Part shown: one piece after another, positions 1-5,091 of the stretch
How positions within the stretch are numbered: position 1 is the stretch's first letter
Layout of the letters: each line of letters begins with the position of its first letter
Origin: Bacteroidota bacterium
GTDB taxonomy: Bacteria; Bacteroidota; Bacteroidia; B-17B0; B-17BO
Reading direction: 5' to 3'
DNA length: 5,091 nucleotides
NCBI GenBank assembly: GCA_947462425.1
Contig: CANHPI010000219.1
Span: 1-5,091 of the forward strand
Program-made: the position numbers and the translations under genes
Notes under the pieces: model-generated
Seen by the model: only the letters and a program-made list of their open reading frames with translations
The model's database searches: none
Told to the model about the DNA's origin: nothing

Positions 1-1815
1 TTTCAAGGCGCTAAATGGATGGCAGAAAAATTAAAATCCAATACAGAATATATTGCTTATGGTAAAGCTACTTCTTTTATGGGGCGTTTTAACATGGCTC
101 ATCCAGAAATTGATTTAGTAACTCCCGAATTATTAACAAGTCAATCTTCATTTCAATCGGTTTACCATAGCACTGAAAAACTAAAATTTAGAAATTTAGA
201 TAGTGATGGAATTCGCAAATGTTTACGACTACTAACAATTCAGCTTAATCAACAAAACATTACTGAAAGTCTTACTAACATTATTATTCAGGATTTTAAT
301 TTATTATCTAAGTTAGAAGCTTTAAAACAAATTCATTTTCCAGATTCAAAAGAATTATTAGATAAGGCAAGATTTCGTTTAAAGTTTGAAGAACTGTTTT
401 ATGTTCAATTAAAATTACTGCGAAGTAATGTATTCAGACATCAAACTATTCAAGGATTTGTATTTGAAAAAGTGGGTGATGCATTTAATGATTTTTATAA
501 CCATCATTTACCATTTCAATTAACCAATGCTCAAAAACGCGTAGTTAAGGAAATACGAGTTGATATGGGATCAGGAAAACAAATGAGCCGTTTAATACAA
601 GGTGATGTTGGTAGTGGAAAAACGTTAGTAGCATTGTTAAGTATGTTATTGGCAGTTGATAACGGATTTCAATCCTGTTTAATGGCACCTACCGAAATTT
701 TAGCAAAACAGCATTACGCAACCATTTGCGAATTAGTTGAGCCTTTAGGTTTGAAAGTGGCACTTTTAACAGGTTCTTCAAAAACAAAAGCTCGTAGAGA
801 ATTACATGCTGATTTATCATCTGGTGCTATTCATATTTTAATTGGTACTCATGCCTTGATTGAAGATGTGGTTGTTTTTAAAAATTTAGGATTAGTGGTA
901 ATCGATGAGCAACATCGCTTTGGTGTGGCACAGCGAGGTAAAATGCACAAAAAAAATACGCAGCCGCCTCATGTATTAATAATGACTGCAACACCAATTC
1001 CCAGAACGTTAGCAATGACTTTATATGGCGATTTAGATACTTCTGTTATTGATGAATTACCACCTGGTCGTAAACCAATCACCACGATGCACTTTATGGA
1101 AAGTCAGCGGTTACGATTAATTGGATTTATGAAGCAAGAAATCGCATTGGGCCGTCAAGTTTATATTGTGTACCCATTAATTCAAGAAAGCGAAAAAATG
1201 GATTACCAAAATTTAGAAAATGGATATGATGCTTTGTTAAATGATTTTCCAGTTCCTCAATATCAAATTAGTATCGTACATGGTAAATTAAAACCTGCTG
1301 AAAAGGAATTTGAAATGCAGCGTTTTATTAAAAAAGAAACGCAAATTATGGTAGCAACTACCGTTATTGAAGTAGGAGTAAATATTCCTAATGCATCAGT
1401 AATGGTAATTGAAAGTGCTGAGCGTTTTGGTTTATCTCAATTACATCAGTTACGAGGAAGAGTAGGGCGTGGAGCAGATAAATCCTACTGTATATTAATG
1501 ACTTCCTATAAATTAGGAGCCGATAGTAAACTAAGGATGGAAACTATGGTAAGAACTAATGATGGTTTTGAAATTAGTGAAGTTGATTTAAAACTACGTG
1601 GACCAGGCGATTTAGATGGGACGCAACAAAGCGGAGTGATGGATTTAAAGATAGCTGATTTAGCTCAGGATGGCCAAATTTTACAGTTGGCTCGATCCTC
1701 AGCACAAGCAATTTTAAATGAAGATCCTAATTTATCTACTCCCGAAAATCAATTATTATTTCATCAATTGCAATTTCAAGGCAAAACAAGGTCTTCATGG
1801 AGTAAGATAGGGTAG
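1..1815 (+). CDS. recG: ATP-dependent DNA helicase RecG (5' end cut by window)
   Basis: RecG is a superfamily 2 double-strand DNA translocase that remodels stalled replication forks and branch-migrates Holliday junctions in the cytoplasm. The frame is open from base 1, and the codons before the first ATG (FQGAKW, bases 1-18) are already RecG-like, so that ATG at 19 is internal. The 604 visible codons are about 100 short of a typical RecG. Counting codons from base 1: the end of the wedge/OB domain (around 20-45, with the HPE motif), Walker A GDVGSGKT (201-208), motif Ia APTEILAKQH, Walker B DEQH (302-305), motif III MTATPIPRT (328-336), motif V near VATTVIEVGVNIP, motif VI QLRGRVGRG (483-491), and the C-terminal DGFEISEVDLKLRGPGDL block with GTQQSG (521-545) typical of RecG's translocation region. 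All key residues are intact. The missing part is the N-terminal portion of the wedge domain. It ends five bases from the oppositely oriented bshB1. Identification is very secure. Confidence 0.97.
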   Translation, partial: FQGAKWMAEKLKSNTEYIAYGKATSFMGRFNMAHPEIDLVTPELLTSQSSFQSVYHSTEKLKFRNLDSDGIRKCLRLLTIQLNQQNITESLTNIIIQDFNLLSKLEALKQIHFPDSKELLDKARFRLKFEELFYVQLKLLRSNVFRHQTIQGFVFEKVGDAFNDFYNHHLPFQLTNAQKRVVKEIRVDMGSGKQMSRLIQGDVGSGKTLVALLSMLLAVDNGFQSCLMAPTEILAKQHYATICELVEPLGLKVALLTGSSKTKARRELHADLSSGAIHILIGTHALIEDVVVFKNLGLVVIDEQHRFGVAQRGKMHKKNTQPPHVLIMTATPIPRTLAMTLYGDLDTSVIDELPPGRKPITTMHFMESQRLRLIGFMKQEIALGRQVYIVYPLIQESEKMDYQNLENGYDALLNDFPVPQYQISIVHGKLKPAEKEFEMQRFIKKETQIMVATTVIEVGVNIPNASVMVIESAERFGLSQLHQLRGRVGRGADKSYCILMTSYKLGADSKLRMETMVRTNDGFEISEVDLKLRGPGDLDGTQQSGVMDLKIADLAQDGQILQLARSSAQAILNEDPNLSTPENQLLFHQLQFQGKTRSSWSKIG

Positions 1816-1844
1816 GAAATTTATGTTAAATCAAATAAATTTTC
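1815..1844. repeat. AT-rich inverted repeat at the recG/bshB1 convergent junction
   Basis: AAATTTAT (1817-1824) and ATAAATTT (1835-1842) are perfect 8-base inverted arms around a 10-base loop. On the + strand a G-U and a G-C pair (1816 with 1843, 1815 with 1844) can extend the stem. It spans the last base of the recG stop and the end of bshB1, where a shared 3'-end structure would be expected. The stem is weak (almost all A-T) and no T-run follows on either strand, so a true intrinsic terminator is doubtful. In such AT-rich DNA it may also be chance. Confidence 0.3.
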
Positions 1845-2537
1845 AACGCCAATATATCTATTTACTTTAAAACCTTCGGCATAATCACAATTTATAGCCC
1901 TACCAAAAATGGATGCTTTAGCTTTAATGTATTCTATAAAGTTTTTTGAAGAAATGGGGGTATGTGGTTCTTTTGAATTTGGATCAAAAAATTGTGAAGA
2001 ATATGCCATAATCGATTCCATTTTTTTATCCATGAATGGGGTAATATCTACCACAAAGTTGGGTTCAATAAAATTATCTTGTATGTAATGATAAACTGCC
2101 TTTGGTCGCCAGGCAGATTGAATAACACCATCAAGGGTTGTTTCTATTTTTATTAGTCCACTATAAAAACAAGCATCTGCTGATAGTTTAGCAGCTCGTC
2201 CGTGATCAGGATGCCTGTCAGAAATAGCATTGCACAAAACAATTTCAGGTTGGTATTTACGAATTATTTGAATAATCTGTTTTTGATGTGCTTCATTGTT
2301 CTCAAAAAAAACATCTTTCATATCTAATTGTTCTCTTACACAAATCCCTAATATTTTAGCTGCTTTAGTAGCTTCTTCAGTTCTTAAATTCGCATTTCCA
2401 CGCGTACCTAATTCTCCTCTAGTTAAATCTAAAATACCAACACTTTTTCCAAGCGAAATGTGCTTTAAAATAGTCCCTGCTGCCGATAATTCAACATCAT
2501 CAGGGTGAACACCTATGGCTAGTATATCTAATTTCAT
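1821..2537 (-). CDS. bshB1: Bacillithiol biosynthesis deacetylase BshB1
   Basis: Zinc-dependent LmbE/PIG-L family deacetylase. BshB1 enzymes remove the acetyl group from N-acetylglucosaminyl-malate to give glucosaminyl-malate, the second step of bacillithiol synthesis, after BshA and before the cysteine-adding BshC. The 238 residues match the usual family length. The N-terminus MKLDILAIGV leads straight into the metal motif HPDDVE (residues 11-16; likely ligands His11 and Asp14). GELGTRG (41-47) and the second metal motif RHPDH (108-112, His112 the third ligand) follow. The C-terminal part, with SSQF (180-183) and the YAEGF segment (219-223), is also typical of BshB1. The start is fixed by the conserved N-terminus. 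There is no Shine-Dalgarno sequence, and a Bacteroidota -7 box lies only four bases upstream. The bshA and bshC partners are not in the window. A related LmbE-type deacetylase is the alternative, but overall similarity favours BshB1. Confidence 0.92.
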   Translation of the reverse strand: MKLDILAIGVHPDDVELSAAGTILKHISLGKSVGILDLTRGELGTRGNANLRTEEATKAAKILGICVREQLDMKDVFFENNEAHQKQIIQIIRKYQPEIVLCNAISDRHPDHGRAAKLSADACFYSGLIKIETTLDGVIQSAWRPKAVYHYIQDNFIEPNFVVDITPFMDKKMESIMAYSSQFFDPNSKEPHTPISSKNFIEYIKAKASIFGRAINCDYAEGFKVNRYIGVENLFDLT

Positions 2538-2541
2538 TTTA

Positions 2542-2549
2542 CAAATATA
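2542..2549 (-). promoter_or_regulatory. Probable -7 promoter box of bshB1
   Basis: On the minus strand TATATTTG fits the Bacteroidota -7 consensus TAnnTTTG exactly. It is followed by TAAA and then the bshB1 ATG, so transcription would begin at or within a few bases of the start codon. I see no TTG or TTTG at the expected 19-21 base distance upstream, so only the -7 half is supported. Confidence 0.5.
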
Positions 2550-2613
2550 ATCAAGTTCTGTTTGTTCTATCGAGTTATCTAATTTCTACTTAAACAAATT
2601 AATTCAAACGTAA

Positions 2614-2636
2614 CAAAAAAACTCCCGATTTTTTTG
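2614..2636. repeat. A7/T7 inverted repeat in the divergent intergenic region
   Basis: C plus seven A (2614-2621) and seven T plus G (2629-2636) form an 8-base perfect stem around the loop CTCCCGA. It lies between two divergent genes, where no transcript is expected to end. A terminator role is therefore unlikely; a bent-DNA or protein-binding element, or chance in AT-rich DNA, are the alternatives. It is the only notable structure between the two divergent promoter boxes. Confidence 0.35.
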
Positions 2637-2746
2637 CTATTTTTTATTTTAGAGTATGTAAAAACCCAAATAATATAAAGCAATTTTTAAGAATAGTTAT
2701 AGCACAATAAATATTCTATTTGCTCGTTTTATATTAAACAAAAACA

Positions 2747-2755
2747 TATAATTTG
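2747..2755 (+). promoter_or_regulatory. Possible -7 box of the small gene
   Basis: TATAATTTG resembles the -7 consensus TAnnTTTG but has one extra base between TA and TTTG. A TTTG lies upstream at 2719-2722, but the 24-base spacing is longer than the usual 19-21. The box ends three bases before the preferred ATG (2759). Support is weak. Confidence 0.3.
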
Positions 2756-2758
2756 CCT

Positions 2759-2944
2759 ATGCAACAAACATTTACTCTTGTGTCTACATTATTAAAAACT
2801 ACTAAAAACAAGCAACAAGTTTCAAAACTTGTTGATGATTTTGAGCCTTCTGACTATCTAATTCAGAATATCTTAAATTATTCTAAGTCATTAACTATCA
2901 AAAAATCAAAATCTGTTGGTTTTATTGAGGTTGTAGCTAATTAA
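2759..2944 (+). CDS. Small hypothetical protein, 61 residues
   Basis: I do not recognise a named family. The 61-residue product is hydrophilic and mixed-charge, with no signal peptide, membrane segment or cysteine, so it is probably cytoplasmic. A Lys/Gln-rich N-terminal half (TTKNKQQ) leads to PSDYLIQNILNYSKSL (about residues 30-45), likely a helix, and a C-terminal stretch SKSVGFIEVVAN. The 'P....I.NIL.YSKSL ... F.E...N' arrangement recalls short uncharacterised Bacteroidota proteins; that is recollection, not a search result. ATG at 2759 is preferred over an in-frame TTG at 2753, because the TTG lies inside the putative promoter box. The gene stands alone, diverging from bshB1 and with a separate promoter before the next gene. 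The main doubt is whether it is expressed; protein-like composition and a clean stop support a real gene. Confidence 0.6.
   Translation: MQQTFTLVSTLLKTTKNKQQVSKLVDDFEPSDYLIQNILNYSKSLTIKKSKSVGFIEVVAN
2813..2834. repeat. Perfect 10+10 palindrome inside the small gene
   Basis: CAACAAGTTT (2813-2822) and AAACTTGTTG (2825-2834) are exact reverse complements separated by only CA. In protein it encodes the QQVSKLVDD region. In RNA it would form a stable hairpin (the innermost pair probably opens to make a 4-base loop); in DNA it has the shape of a site for a dimeric regulator. No T-run follows, so it is not a standard terminator. Confidence 0.6.
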
Positions 2945-3010
2945 CTAGTTTATTTAGTAGCTTATTAAATCCCTACATAGGTGTTTGCTATAAATACTTA
3001 TCGAATAAAA

Positions 3011-3041
3011 TTTGTGTACTAGCGATATTCCTTTATTTTTG
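3011..3041 (+). promoter_or_regulatory. Bacteroidota-type promoter of the E2 acyltransferase gene
   Basis: TTTG (3011-3014, -33 element), exactly 19 bases, then TATTTTTG (3034-3041, matching TAnnTTTG). Both elements and the spacing fit the primary sigma factor consensus known from Bacteroides and Flavobacterium. Transcription should start near 3045-3049, giving a leader of about 15-20 bases before the ATG at 3064. The leader has no Shine-Dalgarno sequence, which is usual in this phylum. Confidence 0.75.
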
Positions 3042-3063
3042 TGTTCTACATTATTTAAAGACA

Positions 3064-4407
3064 ATGGCTGAATTTGAATTAACAATGCCCAAAATGGGTG
3101 AAAGTGTTGCGGAAGCAACTATTATTAAATGGACAAAAAACGAAGGTGATTCAATTAAAATTGATGAAACTGTTTTAGAAATTGCAACTGATAAAGTTGA
3201 CTCTGAAATCCCATCTCCTTTTGAGGGAAAATTAGTTAAAAAATTATTTAACGAAAATGATGTTGTTCAGGTAGGTGCTGTTATTGCAATAATTTCGTCT
3301 GATGCAAATGCTTCAGTTGTTGAAACTCCCAAAACTGCTGCTCCAGCTCAAACTGCTACTGCAACTTCCACACCTGTTGCACCTATCCAAACGGCAAACG
3401 TTGATTTTTCGGGTTCAGATAAATTTTATTCTCCTTTAGTAAAAAGTATTGCTAAAGAAGAAGGAATTTCTTTAACAGAATTAGACTCAATAAAAGGTAC
3501 AGGTCAGGATGGTAGAGTTACAAAAGCAGATATTTTAGCTTATTTACCAAATAGAAATAAACAAATTACTACTACCGCTGATGCAGTATCTCAAACTCCA
3601 GTAGTTTCATCTTCGCCAGTTGCAGCAAAATCATCTGTTGGTGTTCCTGATAATACTATTTTAGTTCAACGCCCGGCAGTATCTGTAGGTGCCGGAGACG
3701 AAATTATTGAAATGGATCGTATGCGTAAAATCATTGCTGACAATATGGTAATGAGCAAGCATGTTTCACCTCATGTTACTTCTTTTGTTGAAGCTGATGT
3801 AACTAATTTGGTTCAGTGGAGAGATAGGGTTAAAAAAGATTTTGAAAAAAGAGAAGGAGAGAAAATTACATTTACTCCATTATTTATAGAATGTGTAGCT
3901 AAAGCTATTAAGGATTTTCCTTTAATTAATGTTTCTGTTGATCAAACTGGAACAAAAATCATTAAGCGTAAAAATATTAATATTGGCATGGCTGCGGCAT
4001 TGCCAAGTGGTAACTTAATTGTTCCGGTTATAAAAAATGCAGATCAAAAAAATTTGGTAGGAATTACTAAAAATGTAAATGATTTAGCAACAAGAGCACG
4101 AGCTAATAAATTAGCGCCTGATGAAATACAAGGAGGTACATTTACTTTAACAAATGTTGGAGGATTTGGAAATGTAATGGGAACGCCAATTATTTTGCAA
4201 CCTCAAGTAGCAATCTTAGCAGTTGGTAGTATTAAAAAGAAACCGGCAGTTATTGAAACTCCTCAAGGTGATGTAATTGCAATAAGACATTTTATGTTCT
4301 TGTCGTTATCATACGATCATAGAGTTGTAGATGGATCTTTAGGCGGAAGTTTTTTACGAAAAGTTGCTGATTATATGGAGCAATGGGACGTTACCCGAAA
4401 TTCATAA
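3064..4407 (+). CDS. 2-oxo acid dehydrogenase E2 (dihydrolipoamide acyltransferase), probably branched-chain type
   Basis: Core subunit of a 2-oxo acid dehydrogenase complex. It passes the acyl group made by E1 from its lipoyl arm to coenzyme A, and binds E3, which reoxidises the arm; the complex is cytoplasmic. The 447 residues are a complete E2: lipoyl domain (about 1-79; lipoylated Lys44 in ATDKVDSE), an Ala/Thr/Pro-rich flexible linker (80-118), peripheral E3-binding domain (121-161, with SPLVKSIAKEEGI and GTGQDGRVTKADI), a second Ser/Ala/Val-rich linker (162-210), and the catalytic domain (about 213-447). The catalytic motif DHRVVDG (418-424) has His419 and Asp423. There is one lipoyl domain only. 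The N-terminus EFELTMPKMGESVAEATI is the Bacteroidota form usually assigned to branched-chain (bkdB-like) or undefined 2-oxo acid substrates, but sequence alone does not settle acetyl, succinyl or branched-chain specificity. No E1 or E3 gene adjoins it, and it has its own promoter. Confidence 0.93.
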   Translation: MAEFELTMPKMGESVAEATIIKWTKNEGDSIKIDETVLEIATDKVDSEIPSPFEGKLVKKLFNENDVVQVGAVIAIISSDANASVVETPKTAAPAQTATATSTPVAPIQTANVDFSGSDKFYSPLVKSIAKEEGISLTELDSIKGTGQDGRVTKADILAYLPNRNKQITTTADAVSQTPVVSSSPVAAKSSVGVPDNTILVQRPAVSVGAGDEIIEMDRMRKIIADNMVMSKHVSPHVTSFVEADVTNLVQWRDRVKKDFEKREGEKITFTPLFIECVAKAIKDFPLINVSVDQTGTKIIKRKNINIGMAAALPSGNLIVPVIKNADQKNLVGITKNVNDLATRARANKLAPDEIQGGTFTLTNVGGFGNVMGTPIILQPQVAILAVGSIKKKPAVIETPQGDVIAIRHFMFLSLSYDHRVVDGSLGGSFLRKVADYMEQWDVTRNS

Positions 4408-4426
4408 ATAAAGCCAATTAATTTAG

Positions 4427-4475
4427 TGTTCTGTCTATTACAGGACAAATTTATCGTTAAAATCATTGTTCCTGT
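4427..4475 (+). repeat. Three mutually complementary repeats able to form alternative hairpins
   Basis: Element A TGTTCTG (4427-4433) pairs with element B CAGGACA (4441-4447), giving 7 pairs with one G-U around a 7-base loop. Element B, extended to ACAGGACAA (4440-4448), also pairs with element C TTGTTCCTGT (4466-4475): 9 pairs with a single bulge. A and C are therefore near direct repeats, TTCTGTCTATTA versus TTCCTGTCTAATTA. C overlaps the -33 element of the next gene's promoter. No T-run follows the first hairpin; a T-rich stretch begins about 15 bases after the second. It may be the 3' end of the E2 transcript, an operator for the next gene, or both. Confidence 0.5.
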
Positions 4476-4495
4476 CTAATTATTAGGTACTTTTG
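4466..4495 (+). promoter_or_regulatory. Bacteroidota-type promoter of the TPR protein gene
   Basis: TTG (4466-4468), exactly 19 bases, then TACTTTTG (4488-4495, matching TAnnTTTG). Spacing and -7 element are the same as for the E2 gene's promoter. Transcription should start near 4499-4503, leaving a leader of about 12-16 A/T-rich bases with no Shine-Dalgarno sequence before the ATG at 4515. Confidence 0.7.
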
Positions 4496-4514
4496 TTTTC
4501 CTTTTAAAAACAAA

Positions 4515-5091
4515 ATGAAGAAATATTATTTATTTATTGTTGCTGTTCTTTTGTTTGCTTCTGCTATTAAAGCGCAGTTACCTGAAGGTAAATATTCAGA
4601 TTATATCAGAGAGGGGATTTTTTTGGTTGCCGAAGAAAATTATGATATGGCTTTAAAAAATTTCTTAGAAGCTTATAAATTAGACTCAACTTCGGCAAAT
4701 GTTAATTTTCAGATTGGTTTTTGCTATTTAAACACCTCAACAAACAAAAGTTTAGCTGAAAATTATTTGGCAAGGTCAATTAAAGATGTTTCCAAAAATT
4801 ACCAAAATGATAATCCAAACGAAAAATCCGCTTCTCCTTTAGCTTATCTCTATTATGGGAAAGCCCTTCATATTAATTATAAGTTTGACGAAGCAATGAC
4901 TCAATATAATTTTTTTGAAACAAAATATGCTAAGAATAAAGAAGTAAAAGAGGAAGTTGTTTTTTATAAATCATGCACTGAATTTGCAAAAGAGTTGGTT
5001 GCTATACCAATTAATGCTAAAATAGAAAGTTTAGGAGACAGTATAAATAGTATTTATCCTGAATATAGTCCTGTGTTAACTGCTGATGAAA
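4515..5091 (+). CDS. Secreted TPR protein, probably TPR/PD40/OmpA family (3' end cut by window)
   Basis: 192 residues are visible and the frame is open to the window end. Residues 1-20 are a clear Sec signal peptide (MKK, hydrophobic core YLFIVAVLLFASA, likely cleavage after IKA, before Gln21). No lipobox cysteine is present, so the visible start is not that of a lipoprotein. TPR-like helical repeats follow: about 31-64 (AEENYDMALKNFLEAYKLD is a typical TPR helix pair), 65-95, and 108-140 (YYGKALHINYKFDEAMTQY). Residues 171-192 (ESLGDSINSIYPEYSPVLTADE) match the way the PD40/WD40-like beta-propeller begins in Bacteroidota TPR-PD40 proteins. These commonly end in an OmpA peptidoglycan-binding domain and act in the periplasm or at the outer membrane; type IX secretion PorE has this general layout but is a lipoprotein. 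Whether OmpA and other domains are present here cannot be seen. The start is fixed by the signal peptide and the promoter just upstream. Confidence 0.85.
   Translation, partial: MKKYYLFIVAVLLFASAIKAQLPEGKYSDYIREGIFLVAEENYDMALKNFLEAYKLDSTSANVNFQIGFCYLNTSTNKSLAENYLARSIKDVSKNYQNDNPNEKSASPLAYLYYGKALHINYKFDEAMTQYNFFETKYAKNKEVKEEVVFYKSCTEFAKELVAIPINAKIESLGDSINSIYPEYSPVLTADE

Noticed and set aside
19..21. ATG as the start of recG
   Set aside because: RecG-like codons are open upstream to base 1, and starting here would remove about 100 residues of the wedge domain; it is an internal Met.
2296..2508. Open frame of 70 codons on the + strand
   Set aside because: It lies wholly antisense within bshB1, whose protein is well conserved; the translated product has no recognisable features.
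2614..2636. Intrinsic terminator
   Set aside because: The stem is nearly all A-T, and the flanking genes diverge from this region, so no transcript is expected to end here.
2753..2755. TTG as the start codon of the small gene
   Set aside because: It would add only two residues, lies inside the probable promoter box, and an ATG follows two codons later.
2945..3010. Possible short RNA or terminator after the small gene
   Set aside because: Only very short complementary words (for example CCTA and TAGG) are present; nothing forms a supported stem followed by a T-run.
3364..3417. Ala/Thr/Pro-rich repetitive stretch as a separate low-complexity insertion
   Set aside because: It is the ordinary flexible linker between the lipoyl and E3-binding domains of E2 proteins.
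4427..4447. Intrinsic terminator of the E2 gene
   Set aside because: The stem has 7 pairs with a G-U, and the sequence after it is AAATTTATCG rather than a T-run; kept only as a repeat.

Overview
The window is an AT-rich chromosomal segment that looks like Bacteroidota. The evidence is lineage-typical protein sequences (RecG, BshB1, an E2 acyltransferase, and a TPR protein running into a PD40-type propeller), A-rich leaders without Shine-Dalgarno sequences, and promoters that fit the Bacteroidota sigma factor pattern (TTG or TTTG, about 19 bases, then TAnnTTTG). I see no insertion sequences, CRISPR arrays, tRNA or rRNA genes, and no clear sign of horizontal transfer. It reads as core genome.

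Layout. Positions 1-1815 (+) hold most of recG, the branch-migration helicase; its N-terminus lies before the window. Five bases later, on the opposite strand, is bshB1 (1821-2537), the bacillithiol-pathway deacetylase. The two genes are tail-to-tail, and an AT-rich inverted repeat covers the junction. The divergent 221-base gap 2538-2758 holds a probable bshB1 promoter box almost touching its start codon and an A7/T7 inverted repeat; the rest shows nothing I can name. A small gene for an unrecognised 61-residue protein follows (2759-2944, +), with a striking 10+10 palindrome inside it. The first part of gap 2945-3063 shows nothing notable; its second part carries a textbook promoter for the next gene.

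Positions 3064-4407 (+) encode a complete lipoyl-dependent 2-oxoacid dehydrogenase E2 acyltransferase, probably for branched-chain or another 2-oxo acid. The gap 4408-4514 holds a trio of mutually complementary repeats and another well-spaced promoter. It leads into a secreted TPR protein (4515 to the window end) whose last visible residues look like the start of a PD40 beta-propeller. The full protein is probably a large periplasmic or outer-membrane-associated TPR/PD40/OmpA-type protein.

The genes do not form one pathway: DNA repair, thiol metabolism, central or amino-acid catabolism and the cell envelope sit side by side. Each of the last two genes seems to have its own promoter rather than sharing an operon. 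I found no convincing new system. The items most worth checking are the near-leaderless divergent starts, the intragenic palindrome, and the alternative hairpins before the TPR gene.
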